Shown piece after piece: positions 13,652 through 22,566 of a stretch of DNA of 64,000 bases; position 1 is the first letter of the stretch; every line of letters begins with the position of its first letter. The position numbers and the translations under genes were made by a program. The notes under the pieces are model-generated. The model ran no database searches. It worked only from the letters and a program-made list of their open reading frames with translations, and was not told the origin of the DNA. The DNA is taken from positions 1,282,501 through 1,346,500 of the forward strand of contig NZ_CP023004.1 in the NCBI RefSeq assembly GCF_003096195.1, in the 5' to 3' direction. Origin of the DNA: Ereboglobus luteus (GTDB lineage Bacteria; Verrucomicrobiota; Verrucomicrobiia; Opitutales; Opitutaceae).

Positions 13652-14791
13652 CTATTCCGTTTTTTCGGGCTCCCCGGATTCGGGCTGGTCTGCCGGAGCG
13701 GGTTGTTGATCATCCGTCTGATCGGGCTGGGACGCCGCCTCTTCGGCGGATGCCTCCTCAAACGGAGGAGTCGATTGGTCCCCGACGCTCACTTCCGCGA
13801 GATTCGGCGACTCACCCTCACCCTCTTCGAGCGGCAGGCCCATGTCGGCGTCGGATGGCGGCGTGATCTTCGTCGAGTTTTGCAACCACGCATCGATCTG
13901 GCGCGGCGAGAGCACATCGGACGCGGGCAGCTCGACGAGCGACTTCACGCCGACGAATTCGAGAAACTTGTCCGTCGTGCCATATTGCAACGGACGGCCG
14001 GGCAAATCAGCGCGACCCGTGATGTAAGCGAGTTCGCGCTCGATTAGTTTGTTCAGGCCGGCGTCGGCGGACACGCCGCGGATCGACTCGATTTCGCTGC
14101 GCGTCACAGGCTGGCGGTAGGCGACGATCGCGAGTGTTTCGAGGGCCGACTGGGAAAGCCTCACCGGGGGCGGTTCGTCGCGCATAATGCGAATCCAGCG
14201 CGCAAAGCGCGGATGCGTCATGAGCCGGTAACCGGCGGGACCCTCAACGAGAATGTAGATGTCGTTTGCCGCCTGCAGTTCAACGGCGATGGCGTCCATC
14301 GCCTCGCGAATTTGCGCCGCGGTGATGAGCGACGGCACGCCTTTGTAAAGCTCCTCGTCCGAGTCCTCCGGGGATTGCACGACAACCTCCGCGGTGTCCT
14401 CGGATGAACCGCTCTCCGCAGCCGTTGAGGACGCGGGATCATCGGCGAGCGGTTGCGCGTCGCCATCCTGCGCCGCCTCATCGGTTGTTTGTTCAGACCG
14501 CAGCTCGGCAGGTTTCAACGAAGGCGCCTCGGGATCGGGGTCCGGCTCCGGTTCACGCTCGACAGGCGTGTCGGCGGACGCATCGGCATTTTCAACAATA
14601 TCATCGGCGGACGCGTCCGTTGCGACGGCATCCGACGGCACGGTAAGCGGCGGTGCCTCCTCGTCATTTTCGACAGCGACGGGAGCTTGTTCGTGAAAAC
14701 GCGCAAAAATGTCCTGCACGTCCTTGATGGAAAGTGCCTGGCTGGAGGAAAACAGGAGTGCGCGAAGCACCTTTTGCAGATTGAAAGCCAT
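13652..14791 (-). CDS. scpB: Segregation and condensation protein B with long acidic insert
   Basis: ScpB is the winged-helix partner of ScpA in the SMC condensin complex. The conserved parts are the N-terminal helix (FNLQKVLRALLFSSSQALSI) and the ITAAQIREAMDAI segment, followed by the second winged helix with LSQSALETLAIVAYRQPVTRSEIESIRG. Unusually, about 110 residues rich in Asp, Glu, Pro and Ala separate the first helix region from the rest, and another acidic Gln/Pro tail of about 60 residues ends the protein. Both look disordered. The total of 379 residues compares with about 200 in many bacteria. Neighbours are hisA upstream and pheA downstream. Confidence 0.9.
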   Translation of the reverse strand: MAFNLQKVLRALLFSSSQALSIKDVQDIFARFHEQAPVAVENDEEAPPLTVPSDAVATDASADDIVENADASADTPVEREPEPDPDPEAPSLKPAELRSEQTTDEAAQDGDAQPLADDPASSTAAESGSSEDTAEVVVQSPEDSDEELYKGVPSLITAAQIREAMDAIAVELQAANDIYILVEGPAGYRLMTHPRFARWIRIMRDEPPPVRLSQSALETLAIVAYRQPVTRSEIESIRGVSADAGLNKLIERELAYITGRADLPGRPLQYGTTDKFLEFVGVKSLVELPASDVLSPRQIDAWLQNSTKITPPSDADMGLPLEEGEGESPNLAEVSVGDQSTPPFEEASAEEAASQPDQTDDQQPAPADQPESGEPEKTE

Positions 14792-14898
14792 TGATAAAAA
14801 TGAGCCAAAAATGAATGAGCCGCCCCGCCCCGAAGCAATAACGAAAAAAACAGACCGCCCCGACGCCGGCCTCGTTTCAAAACTGAATGAACTTCGGA

Positions 14899-15627
14899 CT
14901 ACGCTCGCGCGTCCGCAATTGCCTGCGCGAGATCAACGCGTTTTTCGTAAATCGCCTTGCCTATGATCACGCCGTCGAGGTTGGCGTGGCGCTTCGCGAG
15001 CGCGCCGAGCGCACCGACATCGCCTTGTTGCGACACGCCGCCGGAGGCGATCACGCCGCATTTCACGGTTTTCAACATCGCCTCCTGCGCGGCGAGATTC
15101 GGCCCGGTCAGCATGCCGTCGGTGCCGATGTCCGTGTAGATGAGCGTGGACACGCCGAGTGCGTCCATGCGTTGCGCAAGCGCCAGCGCGCTCGTGCCGG
15201 TCGTGGAAACCCAGCCCTTGACCGCGACCATGCCGTCTTTCGCGTCGATGCCGACGGCGACTTTCGGGCCAAACGCGCCAACCAGCTCGCGCACAAACTC
15301 CTCGCTTTCCGCCGCGCGCGTGCCAACCACGACACGCGACACGCCGAGTGCCAGCGCGCGCTCCACCGCCCCGCGCGAGCGCATGCCGCCGCCCAGTTGC
15401 ACCCTCATTCCCGCGGCGACGATTTCGCGCACCACGGCCAGGTTTTGCGACTCCCCGGAAAACGCGCCGTCGAGATCGACCACATGCACCCAGCCCGAAC
15501 CGGCTGCCTTGAATTGCGCCGCGATCTCGGCGGGGTTTTCCGAGTAGATTGTCTGCTGGTCCGCGCGGCCCTGTGTGAGGCGCACGCAGCGCCCGCCCTT
15601 GATGTCGATGGCTGGATAAATTGTCAT
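14899..15627 (-). CDS. hisA: ProFAR isomerase (histidine biosynthesis)
   Basis: HisA isomerises ProFAR to PRFAR, the fourth step of histidine synthesis. It is a (beta-alpha)8 barrel whose start MTIYPAIDIKGGRCVRL contains the catalytic Asp (AIDIKGG). Later barrel strands include HVVDLDGAF and, on the second half, IYTDIGTDGM with the second catalytic Asp, followed by VIASGGVS. ATG 15627 is chosen since the barrel begins there; the frame is open 36 codons further up but that part is not HisA-like. It is divergent from the RodZ-like gene and is the first gene of the hisA-scpB-pheA set. No other his gene is present. Confidence 0.95.
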   Translation of the reverse strand: MTIYPAIDIKGGRCVRLTQGRADQQTIYSENPAEIAAQFKAAGSGWVHVVDLDGAFSGESQNLAVVREIVAAGMRVQLGGGMRSRGAVERALALGVSRVVVGTRAAESEEFVRELVGAFGPKVAVGIDAKDGMVAVKGWVSTTGTSALALAQRMDALGVSTLIYTDIGTDGMLTGPNLAAQEAMLKTVKCGVIASGGVSQQGDVGALGALAKRHANLDGVIIGKAIYEKRVDLAQAIADARA

Positions 15628-15788
15628 GGTCGAAAGCGCGTAAAACGCCCCCAAACCCTCCCTGTTGCAAAGATAAACTGCGGGGAAGGTCAAAAAAATG
15701 CGCTGCGCGCTCCAGACTCTTGCGAATACGCGCATTATGTTGCACTTCGCACTTCCCTTGGAGTCCGCTTTTCCTTAACTCTCCCAAC

Positions 15789-16631
15789 ATGCAAACAATC
15801 GGCGAACGACTTGAAGAGGCCCGCAAGCGCAAGGGCGTTTCCATCCGCGAAGCCGCGGAAGCCACGAAGATTCGCGGCGAGTATCTGCACAAATTTGAAT
15901 CCAACCAATACGACATCCGCCTGCCCGAGATTTATGTGCGCGGCTTTCTTCGATCGTATGCCAATTTCCTGAAACTGCCCGCCGACAAAATCATCGCCGA
16001 CTACAACGCCCTACATCACGGCGAGGCCAAGTCCAGCCGCTCGATGAGCCGCGAAGTTTACGGGCGCATGGACATCTCGACCAGCAAGGACAAGGAAGCC
16101 AAGGATTCGCTTACCGGGGGAACCACACCGCCCATATCAGGCGCCTCCGGAGCCCCCGGCGAACCCGCCGCGGTCACGCGCAATCCGGCCACGTTTGTGC
16201 CCCCGCATTCGCCGGGCTCCTCGCTCGACAAAAAACTCCTCATCAAGCTCGGCGCGATCATTGGCGTGATCGCGGGCATAATCATCCTGATTGTTGTTCT
16301 TCTCAGCAACGGCGGCTCGTCGTCGTCCGCACCCAAGGAAACATGGGTGCAAGCGCAGGCGGGCGAAGCCACAATCACAATCGCCGCGAAGGACCTCCCG
16401 GTTGAGGTGAAAGTCACCGCAAAGGATCCCCAGCCGGACGGAAGCACCATCACCTATTACCTGGGCACGATTCCCGTTGGTGAGACGCGCGCCATTCCGC
16501 GCCGCACGGATATCATTATCGAGTGCGCGCATCCGGAAAATCTGGTTTTGACCGTCGGCAACTGGACAGGCCAGCTCACCGATCCCACAACAGGCCGGCT
16601 GATGACACGCGGACAAATCAACAAACAATAA
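15789..16631 (+). CDS. RodZ-like helix-turn-helix membrane protein
   Basis: About 280 residues with three parts. An N-terminal HTH_25 domain (MQTIGERLEEARKRKGVSIREAAEAT) is followed by a Ser/Pro/Gly-rich linker, one transmembrane helix (GAIIGVIAGIIILIVVLL near residues 150-175) and a beta-rich periplasmic domain of the DUF4115 type. This is the layout of RodZ, which links the MreB cytoskeleton to the cell-wall machinery. ATG 15789 is the natural start. The gene ends 37 bases before a strong bidirectional terminator. It may instead be another RodZ-type regulator, since the sequence outside the HTH is poorly conserved. Confidence 0.82.
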   Translation: MQTIGERLEEARKRKGVSIREAAEATKIRGEYLHKFESNQYDIRLPEIYVRGFLRSYANFLKLPADKIIADYNALHHGEAKSSRSMSREVYGRMDISTSKDKEAKDSLTGGTTPPISGASGAPGEPAAVTRNPATFVPPHSPGSSLDKKLLIKLGAIIGVIAGIIILIVVLLSNGGSSSSAPKETWVQAQAGEATITIAAKDLPVEVKVTAKDPQPDGSTITYYLGTIPVGETRAIPRRTDIIIECAHPENLVLTVGNWTGQLTDPTTGRLMTRGQINKQ

Positions 16632-16668
16632 GTCCGCCACACTTCGCTTCCGGGGGAACAATCCCCTC

Positions 16669-16710
16669 ATTAAAAAAAACGCGCCGCTCAATCCGGCGCG
16701 TTTTTTAATG
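16669..16710. terminator. Bidirectional Rho-independent terminator
   Basis: A long GC stem with A-run on one side and T-run on the other: ACGCGCCG and CGGCGCGT arms around a 6-base loop, flanked by A8 and T6. It follows the RodZ-like gene and would also work on the other strand. Confidence 0.9.
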
Positions 16711-16792
16711 GCACGACATGTTTTGAAAAAGGAGCATTATTAGTCATGACAAACACGTTCGCATATATTTCATTTGCGTGAAATTTTTAAAA

Positions 16793-17497
16793 ATGACGCG
16801 GACACTTTCTGTTATTATTCCTTGCTACAATGAGCGCGCGACCATTCGCACGCTTGTCGACGCCGTGCTCAACTGTGGTGTGAATCCAATCGAGATCGTC
16901 GTCGTTGACGACGGCTCGACCGATGGCACCCGCGATGTGCTCGGAAGCGAAATTGCCCCGCTCGTCTCCAAGATTGTTTACCACGAGAAAAATCAGGGCA
17001 AGGGCGCCGCGCTGCGCACGGGCTTCAAACACGCCACGGGCGATTACGTGATCGTGCAGGACGCCGACCTCGAATACGATCCGCGCGAACTTCCACTCCT
17101 CATGCAACCGCTCATCGACGGCAAGGCTGATGTTGTTTTCGGTTCGCGTTTTATGGGAGGCGCGCCCCACCGTGTGCTTTATTACTGGCACAGCCTCGGC
17201 AACCAGTTCCTCACGACACTCTCAAACATGTTCACCAACCTCAACCTCACGGACATGGAGTGCTGCTACAAAATGTTTCGTCGCGAGGTTATCCAGGAAA
17301 TCGCCCTCGAGGAAAACCGTTTCGGCTTTGAACCCGAAGTCACCGCCAAGATCGCGCGCCGCCAGTTGCGCATTTACGAAGTCGGGGTCTCCTATTCGGG
17401 CCGCACTTACGCGGAGGGGAAAAAGATCGGCTGGCGCGACGGCTTTCGCGCCATCTACGCCATCTTAAAATACAACATCTGGCACCGGCGCGGCTGA
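16793..17497 (+). CDS. GT2 family glycosyltransferase (DPM1/polyprenyl-phosphate type)
   Basis: A 234-residue GT-A fold transferase. It has the N-terminal nucleotide-sugar site [13 protein letters not shown], then [11 protein letters not shown], the catalytic metal motif QDADLEYDP (DxD) and a GSRFMGG segment typical of dolichyl/polyprenyl-phosphate sugar transferases. No C-terminal membrane segments follow, so it is the soluble subtype that loads mannose or glucose on a lipid carrier. ATG 16793 is taken as start; GTG 16778 would add five residues. It stands alone between a terminator and a minus-strand pair. Confidence 0.88.
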   Translation: MTRTLSVIIPCYNERATIRTLVDAVLNCGVNPIEIVVVDDGSTDGTRDVLGSEIAPLVSKIVYHEKNQGKGAALRTGFKHATGDYVIVQDADLEYDPRELPLLMQPLIDGKADVVFGSRFMGGAPHRVLYYWHSLGNQFLTTLSNMFTNLNLTDMECCYKMFRREVIQEIALEENRFGFEPEVTAKIARRQLRIYEVGVSYSGRTYAEGKKIGWRDGFRAIYAILKYNIWHRRG

Positions 17498-17542
17498 GCG
17501 GCACAGTGTATTCAGTTTTCAAATACAGACCACGCGGTTTGA

Positions 17543-18010
17543 TCAAAGCATGAGGGTGAGAATGTCGCGCTTGTCATCCTTAAAGCCGGCCTTCAGGTAA
17601 ATTTCCATGGCCCTCTTGTTGTGATGGTTCACCTCGAGCCGGACGGCAACCGCGCCCTCCCGACGCGCCCAATCGCCCACCATGTCCAGCGTTCGCGGCG
17701 CCAAACCCCGCCCGCGCGCGGCGGGTGCCAGATAAAGCTCGTCAAGAAGCGCCACGCGCCCGCCAAATTCAAGGCTGTGCCAAAACACAACCACCACATA
17801 ACCACCGGGCGCGCTCCCGGGTGCGGATGAGTTTTTCAGCAAAAACACGCGCCCAAGCTGCGGCTCGCGTAACAACGCGCGCAACGCCGTCCGCACCGGC
17901 CCGGGGCGAAGCTCGATTTGGTCTTCCATGTAAAACGCCTCGATCAGCTCAAACAGCGCGCCCTCGTCGTCGGCGCCGGCCTCGGTCCATTTCCATTCAA
18001 TCGTATTCAT
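17543..18010 (-). CDS. GNAT family N-acetyltransferase
   Basis: A 155-residue single-domain GNAT acetyltransferase. The acetyl-CoA loop is ARGRGLAPRTL (R/QxxGxG/A type) after a beta strand LDELYLAPAAR, and the C-terminal part has VRLEVNHHNKRAMEIYLKAGF, the usual GNAT ending. The acceptor is unknown. It starts one base after the exonuclease stop on the same strand, so the two genes form a tight operon. Confidence 0.87.
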   Translation of the reverse strand: MNTIEWKWTEAGADDEGALFELIEAFYMEDQIELRPGPVRTALRALLREPQLGRVFLLKNSSAPGSAPGGYVVVVFWHSLEFGGRVALLDELYLAPAARGRGLAPRTLDMVGDWARREGAVAVRLEVNHHNKRAMEIYLKAGFKDDKRDILTLML

Positions 18011-18011
18011 T

Positions 18012-18686
18012 TTAAAACAATTCCTCCTGCCGCATGGCGTCGCGTTTTTCGGGATTTGCCGTGCTTGTTTGCAAAAGCCACGGCACCGTCATGTTGGCAA
18101 ACTCCGGCCGCCGTCCGAGCGAAACCAGCAACAACGCCGCCGCGAGCGCGTCGTAGAGCGCGGCATGGTAGCGCCGCCGTCCCTCGGGACAATGCTCCGC
18201 CGCCATCAAGTCGAGCTCCGCCTTCAAGCCAAACGCTGCGACGAGTGTTTCCAGTTGGCCGGACTTGAGCTGCGGGAAAACCTCCGCATACAAGCGCCCC
18301 GTGTCAATCCACGGCCCCCACTCAGCGGTTGCATGCGAGCCGCCGCGCGCAAAATCGGGCGACTGCCGCGAATAGGGCCACGCGGATTTGATGAGCGAGT
18401 TTTCCGCGTGCGCAAAATGCGCCCCGAGCGGCCCCGCCTCGCGCAATCCCGCAAAATACGCGAACTCCCCGTCCGTCGCAAACGGCTCGGAATGCGCGAC
18501 CAGTCCCGCCGTGAGGCCGTGGATCGCCGCGTCCTCATTGCGCACGCGGCCGGTCGCCCGGCAAAACCGCGTGCGTGTTTTTTCAACACGACCGCCCCGC
18601 AGGGTAACCACACCGTATTCAAGAATTCCGGACGCAATACTCCCCTCGAAATCAATGAAGTGAATGGGAATCTCGGTCCAGCGCAT
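18012..18686 (-). CDS. DnaQ-like 3'-5' exonuclease
   Basis: About 224 residues of the RNase H-fold DEDD exonuclease superfamily. The first acidic pair is in HFIDFEGS; a middle part HFAHAENSL may give the ExoII acidic residue, and the late HAALYDALAAALLL supplies the last Asp. The substrate (DNA proofreading, RNA trimming or repair) cannot be assigned. ATG 18686 (MRWTEIPIHFIDFE) is preferred over TTG 18701. It is the first gene of the two-gene minus-strand unit with the GNAT protein and is divergent from ychF. Confidence 0.78.
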   Translation of the reverse strand: MRWTEIPIHFIDFEGSIASGILEYGVVTLRGGRVEKTRTRFCRATGRVRNEDAAIHGLTAGLVAHSEPFATDGEFAYFAGLREAGPLGAHFAHAENSLIKSAWPYSRQSPDFARGGSHATAEWGPWIDTGRLYAEVFPQLKSGQLETLVAAFGLKAELDLMAAEHCPEGRRRYHAALYDALAAALLLVSLGRRPEFANMTVPWLLQTSTANPEKRDAMRQEELF

Positions 18687-18832
18687 GGTGATCACAGACA
18701 AAAATGAAAATCCCAGGATAATTCAACAACAGCAATCGAAGCCGCAAACACGCGCCCTGCTTTTAAAAATCATTCATTTGCTTGACCCTTCCCGTCCGTG
18801 CGCGAGACGCTTTGCGTTTTTCCTAAAACATC

Positions 18833-19939
18833 ATGCTCAAAGCAGGCATCGTCGGCCTTCCCAACGTAGGCAAATCCACTCTCTTCAACGCCCTCACACG
18901 CTCCCGCAAGGCGGAGGCCGCGAACTACCCGTTTTGCACCATCGACCCGAATGTCGGCGTCGTCACCGTGCCCGACGAGCGCGCCTACGTGCTGCAAAGA
19001 ATCGCCAAGACGCAGGTCGTGATTCCCGCGGCGGTTGAGTTTGTTGACATCGCCGGACTCGTTGCGGGCGCAAGCAAGGGTGAGGGCCTCGGCAACCAGT
19101 TTCTTGCCAACATCCGCGAGGTGGACGCCATCGTGGAAGTCGTGCGTTGCTTCGAGGATTCCGACGTCGTGCACACAATGGGCGTGGTCGACCCCGTGCG
19201 CGACATCGAGGTGATCAACACCGAGCTCGTGCTCGCCGATCTCGAATCCGTGACGAAGCGCATCGAGAAAACGCAGAAAAAAGCGAAGTCCGGCGACAAG
19301 GAGGCCATCACGGAAATGGCGCTTCTCGAAAGACTCGTGCCGCATCTCAACGAGGGCAAAACCGCCAACGTGCTTCCCGGCGCAACCGAGGACGACCGGG
19401 CGATGATGAAACTCTTCCAACTGCTCACCGCCAAGCCCGTGCTCTTCGCATGCAACGTCGCAGAGGGCGATCTTGCCACGGCAAATGAAAACCCGTTCGT
19501 GCAAAAAGTCGCCGAGTATGTGCGCACGCACCACGACGCGGCCTATGTGCCGATCTCCGCGAAGATTGAGGCCGAGCTCATTGAGTTGCCGCCCGAGGAG
19601 GCGAAGGCGTTTTTGAAGGATCTCGGCGTGGACGACTCCGGTGTTTCAATGCTGATCCGCGAATCCTATTCGCTTCTCGGCCTGCAAACCTACTTCACCG
19701 CCGGTGAAAAGGAAGTGCGCGCGTGGACGATCAAAAAAGGCTGGAAGGCGCCGCAAGCCGCCGGCGTCATTCATACCGATTTCGAAAAAGGTTTCATCAA
19801 GGCCGAGGTTGTCAGCTTCGAGGACCTCTCGAGACTGGGCAGCGTGCTCGCCGCGCGCGAGGCCGGCAAATACCGCCTCGAAGGCAAGGATTACGTCTTT
19901 CAGGACGGCGATGTCGCGCTGTTCCGGTTTAATAATTAA
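18833..19939 (+). CDS. ychF: Redox-regulated ATPase/GTPase YchF (OLA1 family)
   Basis: A 368-residue Obg-related P-loop NTPase that binds ribosomes and acts in translation control and oxidative stress. The P-loop is GLPNVGKSTLFNAL, the switch region includes NYPFCTIDPNVG and the DIAGLVAGASKGEGLGNQFL segment is the G3 motif. A coiled-coil insert follows and the protein ends in a TGS-like domain (QTYFTAGEKEVRAWTIKKG). Length and all motifs are normal. It stands alone on the plus strand. Confidence 0.97.
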   Translation: MLKAGIVGLPNVGKSTLFNALTRSRKAEAANYPFCTIDPNVGVVTVPDERAYVLQRIAKTQVVIPAAVEFVDIAGLVAGASKGEGLGNQFLANIREVDAIVEVVRCFEDSDVVHTMGVVDPVRDIEVINTELVLADLESVTKRIEKTQKKAKSGDKEAITEMALLERLVPHLNEGKTANVLPGATEDDRAMMKLFQLLTAKPVLFACNVAEGDLATANENPFVQKVAEYVRTHHDAAYVPISAKIEAELIELPPEEAKAFLKDLGVDDSGVSMLIRESYSLLGLQTYFTAGEKEVRAWTIKKGWKAPQAAGVIHTDFEKGFIKAEVVSFEDLSRLGSVLAAREAGKYRLEGKDYVFQDGDVALFRFNN

Positions 19940-20085
19940 GCGGCGCGTTTTTTGCGAGAAGCGGGAAATCCCCGCACATTGCCAATGACTATGACCGCGC
20001 CGCGATCGCTTGCGGCGGCGGGGTTTTGTTTGCATGAAACCCTTGCGATGAGGCCGCCGGTCATGGCATGGTCGGGCTTCTTACC

Positions 20086-20835
20086 ATGCCGCAAAACTCG
20101 CCGCGCATTGCCGTGATCGCCTGCTCCGTCCTTGAAGACGAGGTGGATCATTTTGCGCGAGGGTTGCCGCATGTGAAGGTGATCGAGTATTTGCCGCAGT
20201 TGTTGCACAACGAGCCGGTGCGTTTGCGCGCTGAATTGCAAGCCGCGGTGGAGCGTTGCGAGGCGAACCCGGCGGTGGACGCAATCGTGCTGGCCTACGG
20301 TTTGTGCAGTCGCGGCGTGGAAGGGTTGAGGCATGCGCGGTGTCCGCTCGTGATCGCGCGCGCACACGATTGCGTGACGCTTTATCTGGGCTCGAAGGAG
20401 CGTTACTCGGAATATCTTAAAAATTACCCGGGCACCTATTGGTATAGCCCCGGCTGGATCAAGGCGCACGCTCCACCCGGCCCGGATCGCGACGCGTATT
20501 TGCGGGAGGAATACGCGAAACAGTTCGAGCCGGAGGACGTGGAATATTTGGTCGAGCAGGAACGGCTCTGGACCGCGCATTACGATCGCGCCGCCTACAT
20601 CGGGCTCGGCGCGGGCGAAAAACCGGAGCAGGTGGAATACACGAAGCAATGCGCCGCGTGCCTTGGCTGGGTGTTCGATCACGTGAGGGGCGACGAGTCG
20701 CTGATGCGCGATTTGTTTGCCGGGCCGGACAAGTGGGACGCGGAGCGTTTTCTGATCGTGCCGCCGAATCACGGCATTCAGTTGACCGCCGATGACTCCG
20801 TGATCAAAGCCGTGCCGCTGGAGGAGTCGAAATGA
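20086..20835 (+). CDS. DUF1638 domain protein
   Basis: About 249 residues. Recognisable DUF1638 traits are the N-terminal IAVIACSVLEDE, an alpha/beta core with VDAIVLAYGLCSRGVEGL and ARAHDCVTLYLGSKERY, and a Cys pair in TKQCAACLGW. DUF1638 genes are often found near corrinoid methyltransferases and their activators. Here it overlaps the RACE gene by four bases (ATGA), so the two are probably translated together. ATG 20068 is an alternative start. The biochemical role is unknown; metal or corrinoid handling is inference from context only. Confidence 0.85.
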   Translation: MPQNSPRIAVIACSVLEDEVDHFARGLPHVKVIEYLPQLLHNEPVRLRAELQAAVERCEANPAVDAIVLAYGLCSRGVEGLRHARCPLVIARAHDCVTLYLGSKERYSEYLKNYPGTYWYSPGWIKAHAPPGPDRDAYLREEYAKQFEPEDVEYLVEQERLWTAHYDRAAYIGLGAGEKPEQVEYTKQCAACLGWVFDHVRGDESLMRDLFAGPDKWDAERFLIVPPNHGIQLTADDSVIKAVPLEESK

Positions 20836-22481
20836 GCGCGGCCGATTCATTGCATGTGCGCGCGGCCGATGAGACGCGCGAACTGCCGCTTGCTCCGGCT
20901 GATCTTGCCGCCGCGAACACAAGCATGTTGACGGATTTTCTGGCAAAACGCGGACTGGCGTTGAACACGCGTTGCGGCGGGCGCGGATTGTGCAGCGGAT
21001 GCCTGGTCGAAATCGAGCGCGCCGGAGGGAAACACGAACAGGCGCGCGCGTGCCGGATGCCGCTTGCGGAAGCGGTGGGCGCGGCGGCGGAAAACGCCGT
21101 CATCTCGATTCCGTCGAGATCGTTGTTAAAACAGCAGCCGTCGGTCGTGGATGATTTTCGCGTCAACATTCCGATGGCGCGAGATCCGCTGGTCGCGGGT
21201 GCGCGTTACGGCGCGGCGGTGGATGTGGGAACGACGACGGTGGCGGTGATCGTGTGCGATTTTGAAAACGGAAAAGTGCTTGCGCGCGCATCGGCATTTA
21301 ATGCGCAAATCAGGTTCGGCGAGGACGTGCTCACGCGGATTCAACATTGTTGCACGAACGGCGCGCCGGCGGTGCGCGAATTGCAGCATGCGTTGATGGC
21401 GGAAACCATTCAGCCGTTGATCGAAAAAGCCTGCGCCAGGGCGGGCATCGCAAAAGGGGATGTGGGCGCGATCGCGATCGCGGGCAACACGACGATGCAA
21501 CATCTCGCGGCGGACGTCGATCCGGCGCCGTTGGGCGCGCATCCGTTCACGCCGGCGTTTCTGGAGCATCGCGTGTATTCGGCGGAGGCGCTGGGTTTGG
21601 CGTGGCGCGGGCTGCCCGTGCATTTACTGCCCGGACTTTCCTCCTACGTTGGCGCGGATTTGACGGCGGGGCTGATCGCGACGGGATTGATTTACGAGGA
21701 CGGTCCGTCACTGCTCGTCGACGTGGGGACGAATGGTGAAATCATCGCAAAAACGGGCGACCGCATCGTGGGCTGCGCAACGGCGGCGGGGCCGGCGTTC
21801 GAGGGCGCGGGATTGTCGTGCGGCATGCGCGCGGCGCGCGGCGCGATCGAACGCGTGCGCATGAGCGTGAATGCCGATGGCGTTTTTGAGATGCGACTCG
21901 ACGTGATTGGATCCGGTGAAAGCAGCGCTCCCCTGAAGCCAATCGGCATGTGCGGCTCGGCTTACATCGATTTTCTATGGGAAGCGCGGCGCGCGGGGTT
22001 GCTCATGCCAAACGGCCGTTTTGCGCCGCGGGAAAAGCTGCCCGCGGGCGTGTGCGTGGAGGTTGATGAGCACGGAAAAAAGTTTCGCATCCACGAACAC
22101 GGCGCGTCGGGACCACTGTGGATTTCCGAAATGGATGTCGTGAAATTGCTGCAGGCGAAAGCGGCGATTGGCGCGGGCATTTGCACGTTGCTGGACGTGC
22201 TCGGTATCAAAGCGCGTGATATAAAACGGCTTTATCTTGCGGGCGGTTTCGGCATGCATCTGTCACTCGAACATGCTATCGGCTGCGGCCTGCTGCCCGG
22301 CTTCGCGCCGGAGCAGATCGAGGTGGTCGGCAACACATCACTCGGCGGCGCGTATCTGGCGATAAACGACAAATCGCTGCTTGATGAAATGGAAGCCGCG
22401 CGAAAACGCTTCGAGGCCGTCGAGCTAAACCTGCACCCGAATTTCGAGGACGCGTATATTGACAACCTGTCCCTGGAGTAA
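20832..22481 (+). CDS. RACE-type reductive activator of corrinoid enzymes (2Fe-2S plus ASKHA, DUF4445)
   Basis: About 549 residues. An N-terminal ferredoxin domain carries C48, C54, C57 and C74 (Cx5Cx2C...C), followed by a linker and an ASKHA-fold ATPase domain with AAVDVGTTTVAV, LLVDVGTNGE and YLAGGFGMHLS. Such proteins (RamA/AcsV-like) use ATP to drive electrons onto inactive cob(II)alamin in methyl-transfer proteins. The start overlaps the DUF1638 stop by four bases. MetH is encoded 3 kb downstream but has its own AdoMet-dependent reactivation domain, so the physiological partner may be elsewhere in the genome. Confidence 0.92.
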   Translation: MSAADSLHVRAADETRELPLAPADLAAANTSMLTDFLAKRGLALNTRCGGRGLCSGCLVEIERAGGKHEQARACRMPLAEAVGAAAENAVISIPSRSLLKQQPSVVDDFRVNIPMARDPLVAGARYGAAVDVGTTTVAVIVCDFENGKVLARASAFNAQIRFGEDVLTRIQHCCTNGAPAVRELQHALMAETIQPLIEKACARAGIAKGDVGAIAIAGNTTMQHLAADVDPAPLGAHPFTPAFLEHRVYSAEALGLAWRGLPVHLLPGLSSYVGADLTAGLIATGLIYEDGPSLLVDVGTNGEIIAKTGDRIVGCATAAGPAFEGAGLSCGMRAARGAIERVRMSVNADGVFEMRLDVIGSGESSAPLKPIGMCGSAYIDFLWEARRAGLLMPNGRFAPREKLPAGVCVEVDEHGKKFRIHEHGASGPLWISEMDVVKLLQAKAAIGAGICTLLDVLGIKARDIKRLYLAGGFGMHLSLEHAIGCGLLPGFAPEQIEVVGNTSLGGAYLAINDKSLLDEMEAARKRFEAVELNLHPNFEDAYIDNLSLE

Positions 22482-22566
22482 CCTTGCCCCCGCAAAAACA
22501 CCCTTTCGCCGGGGCCCAAAACCGAGTGCATCCCAATAGGTTACACCGGTCGGCAAATATGCCCGT

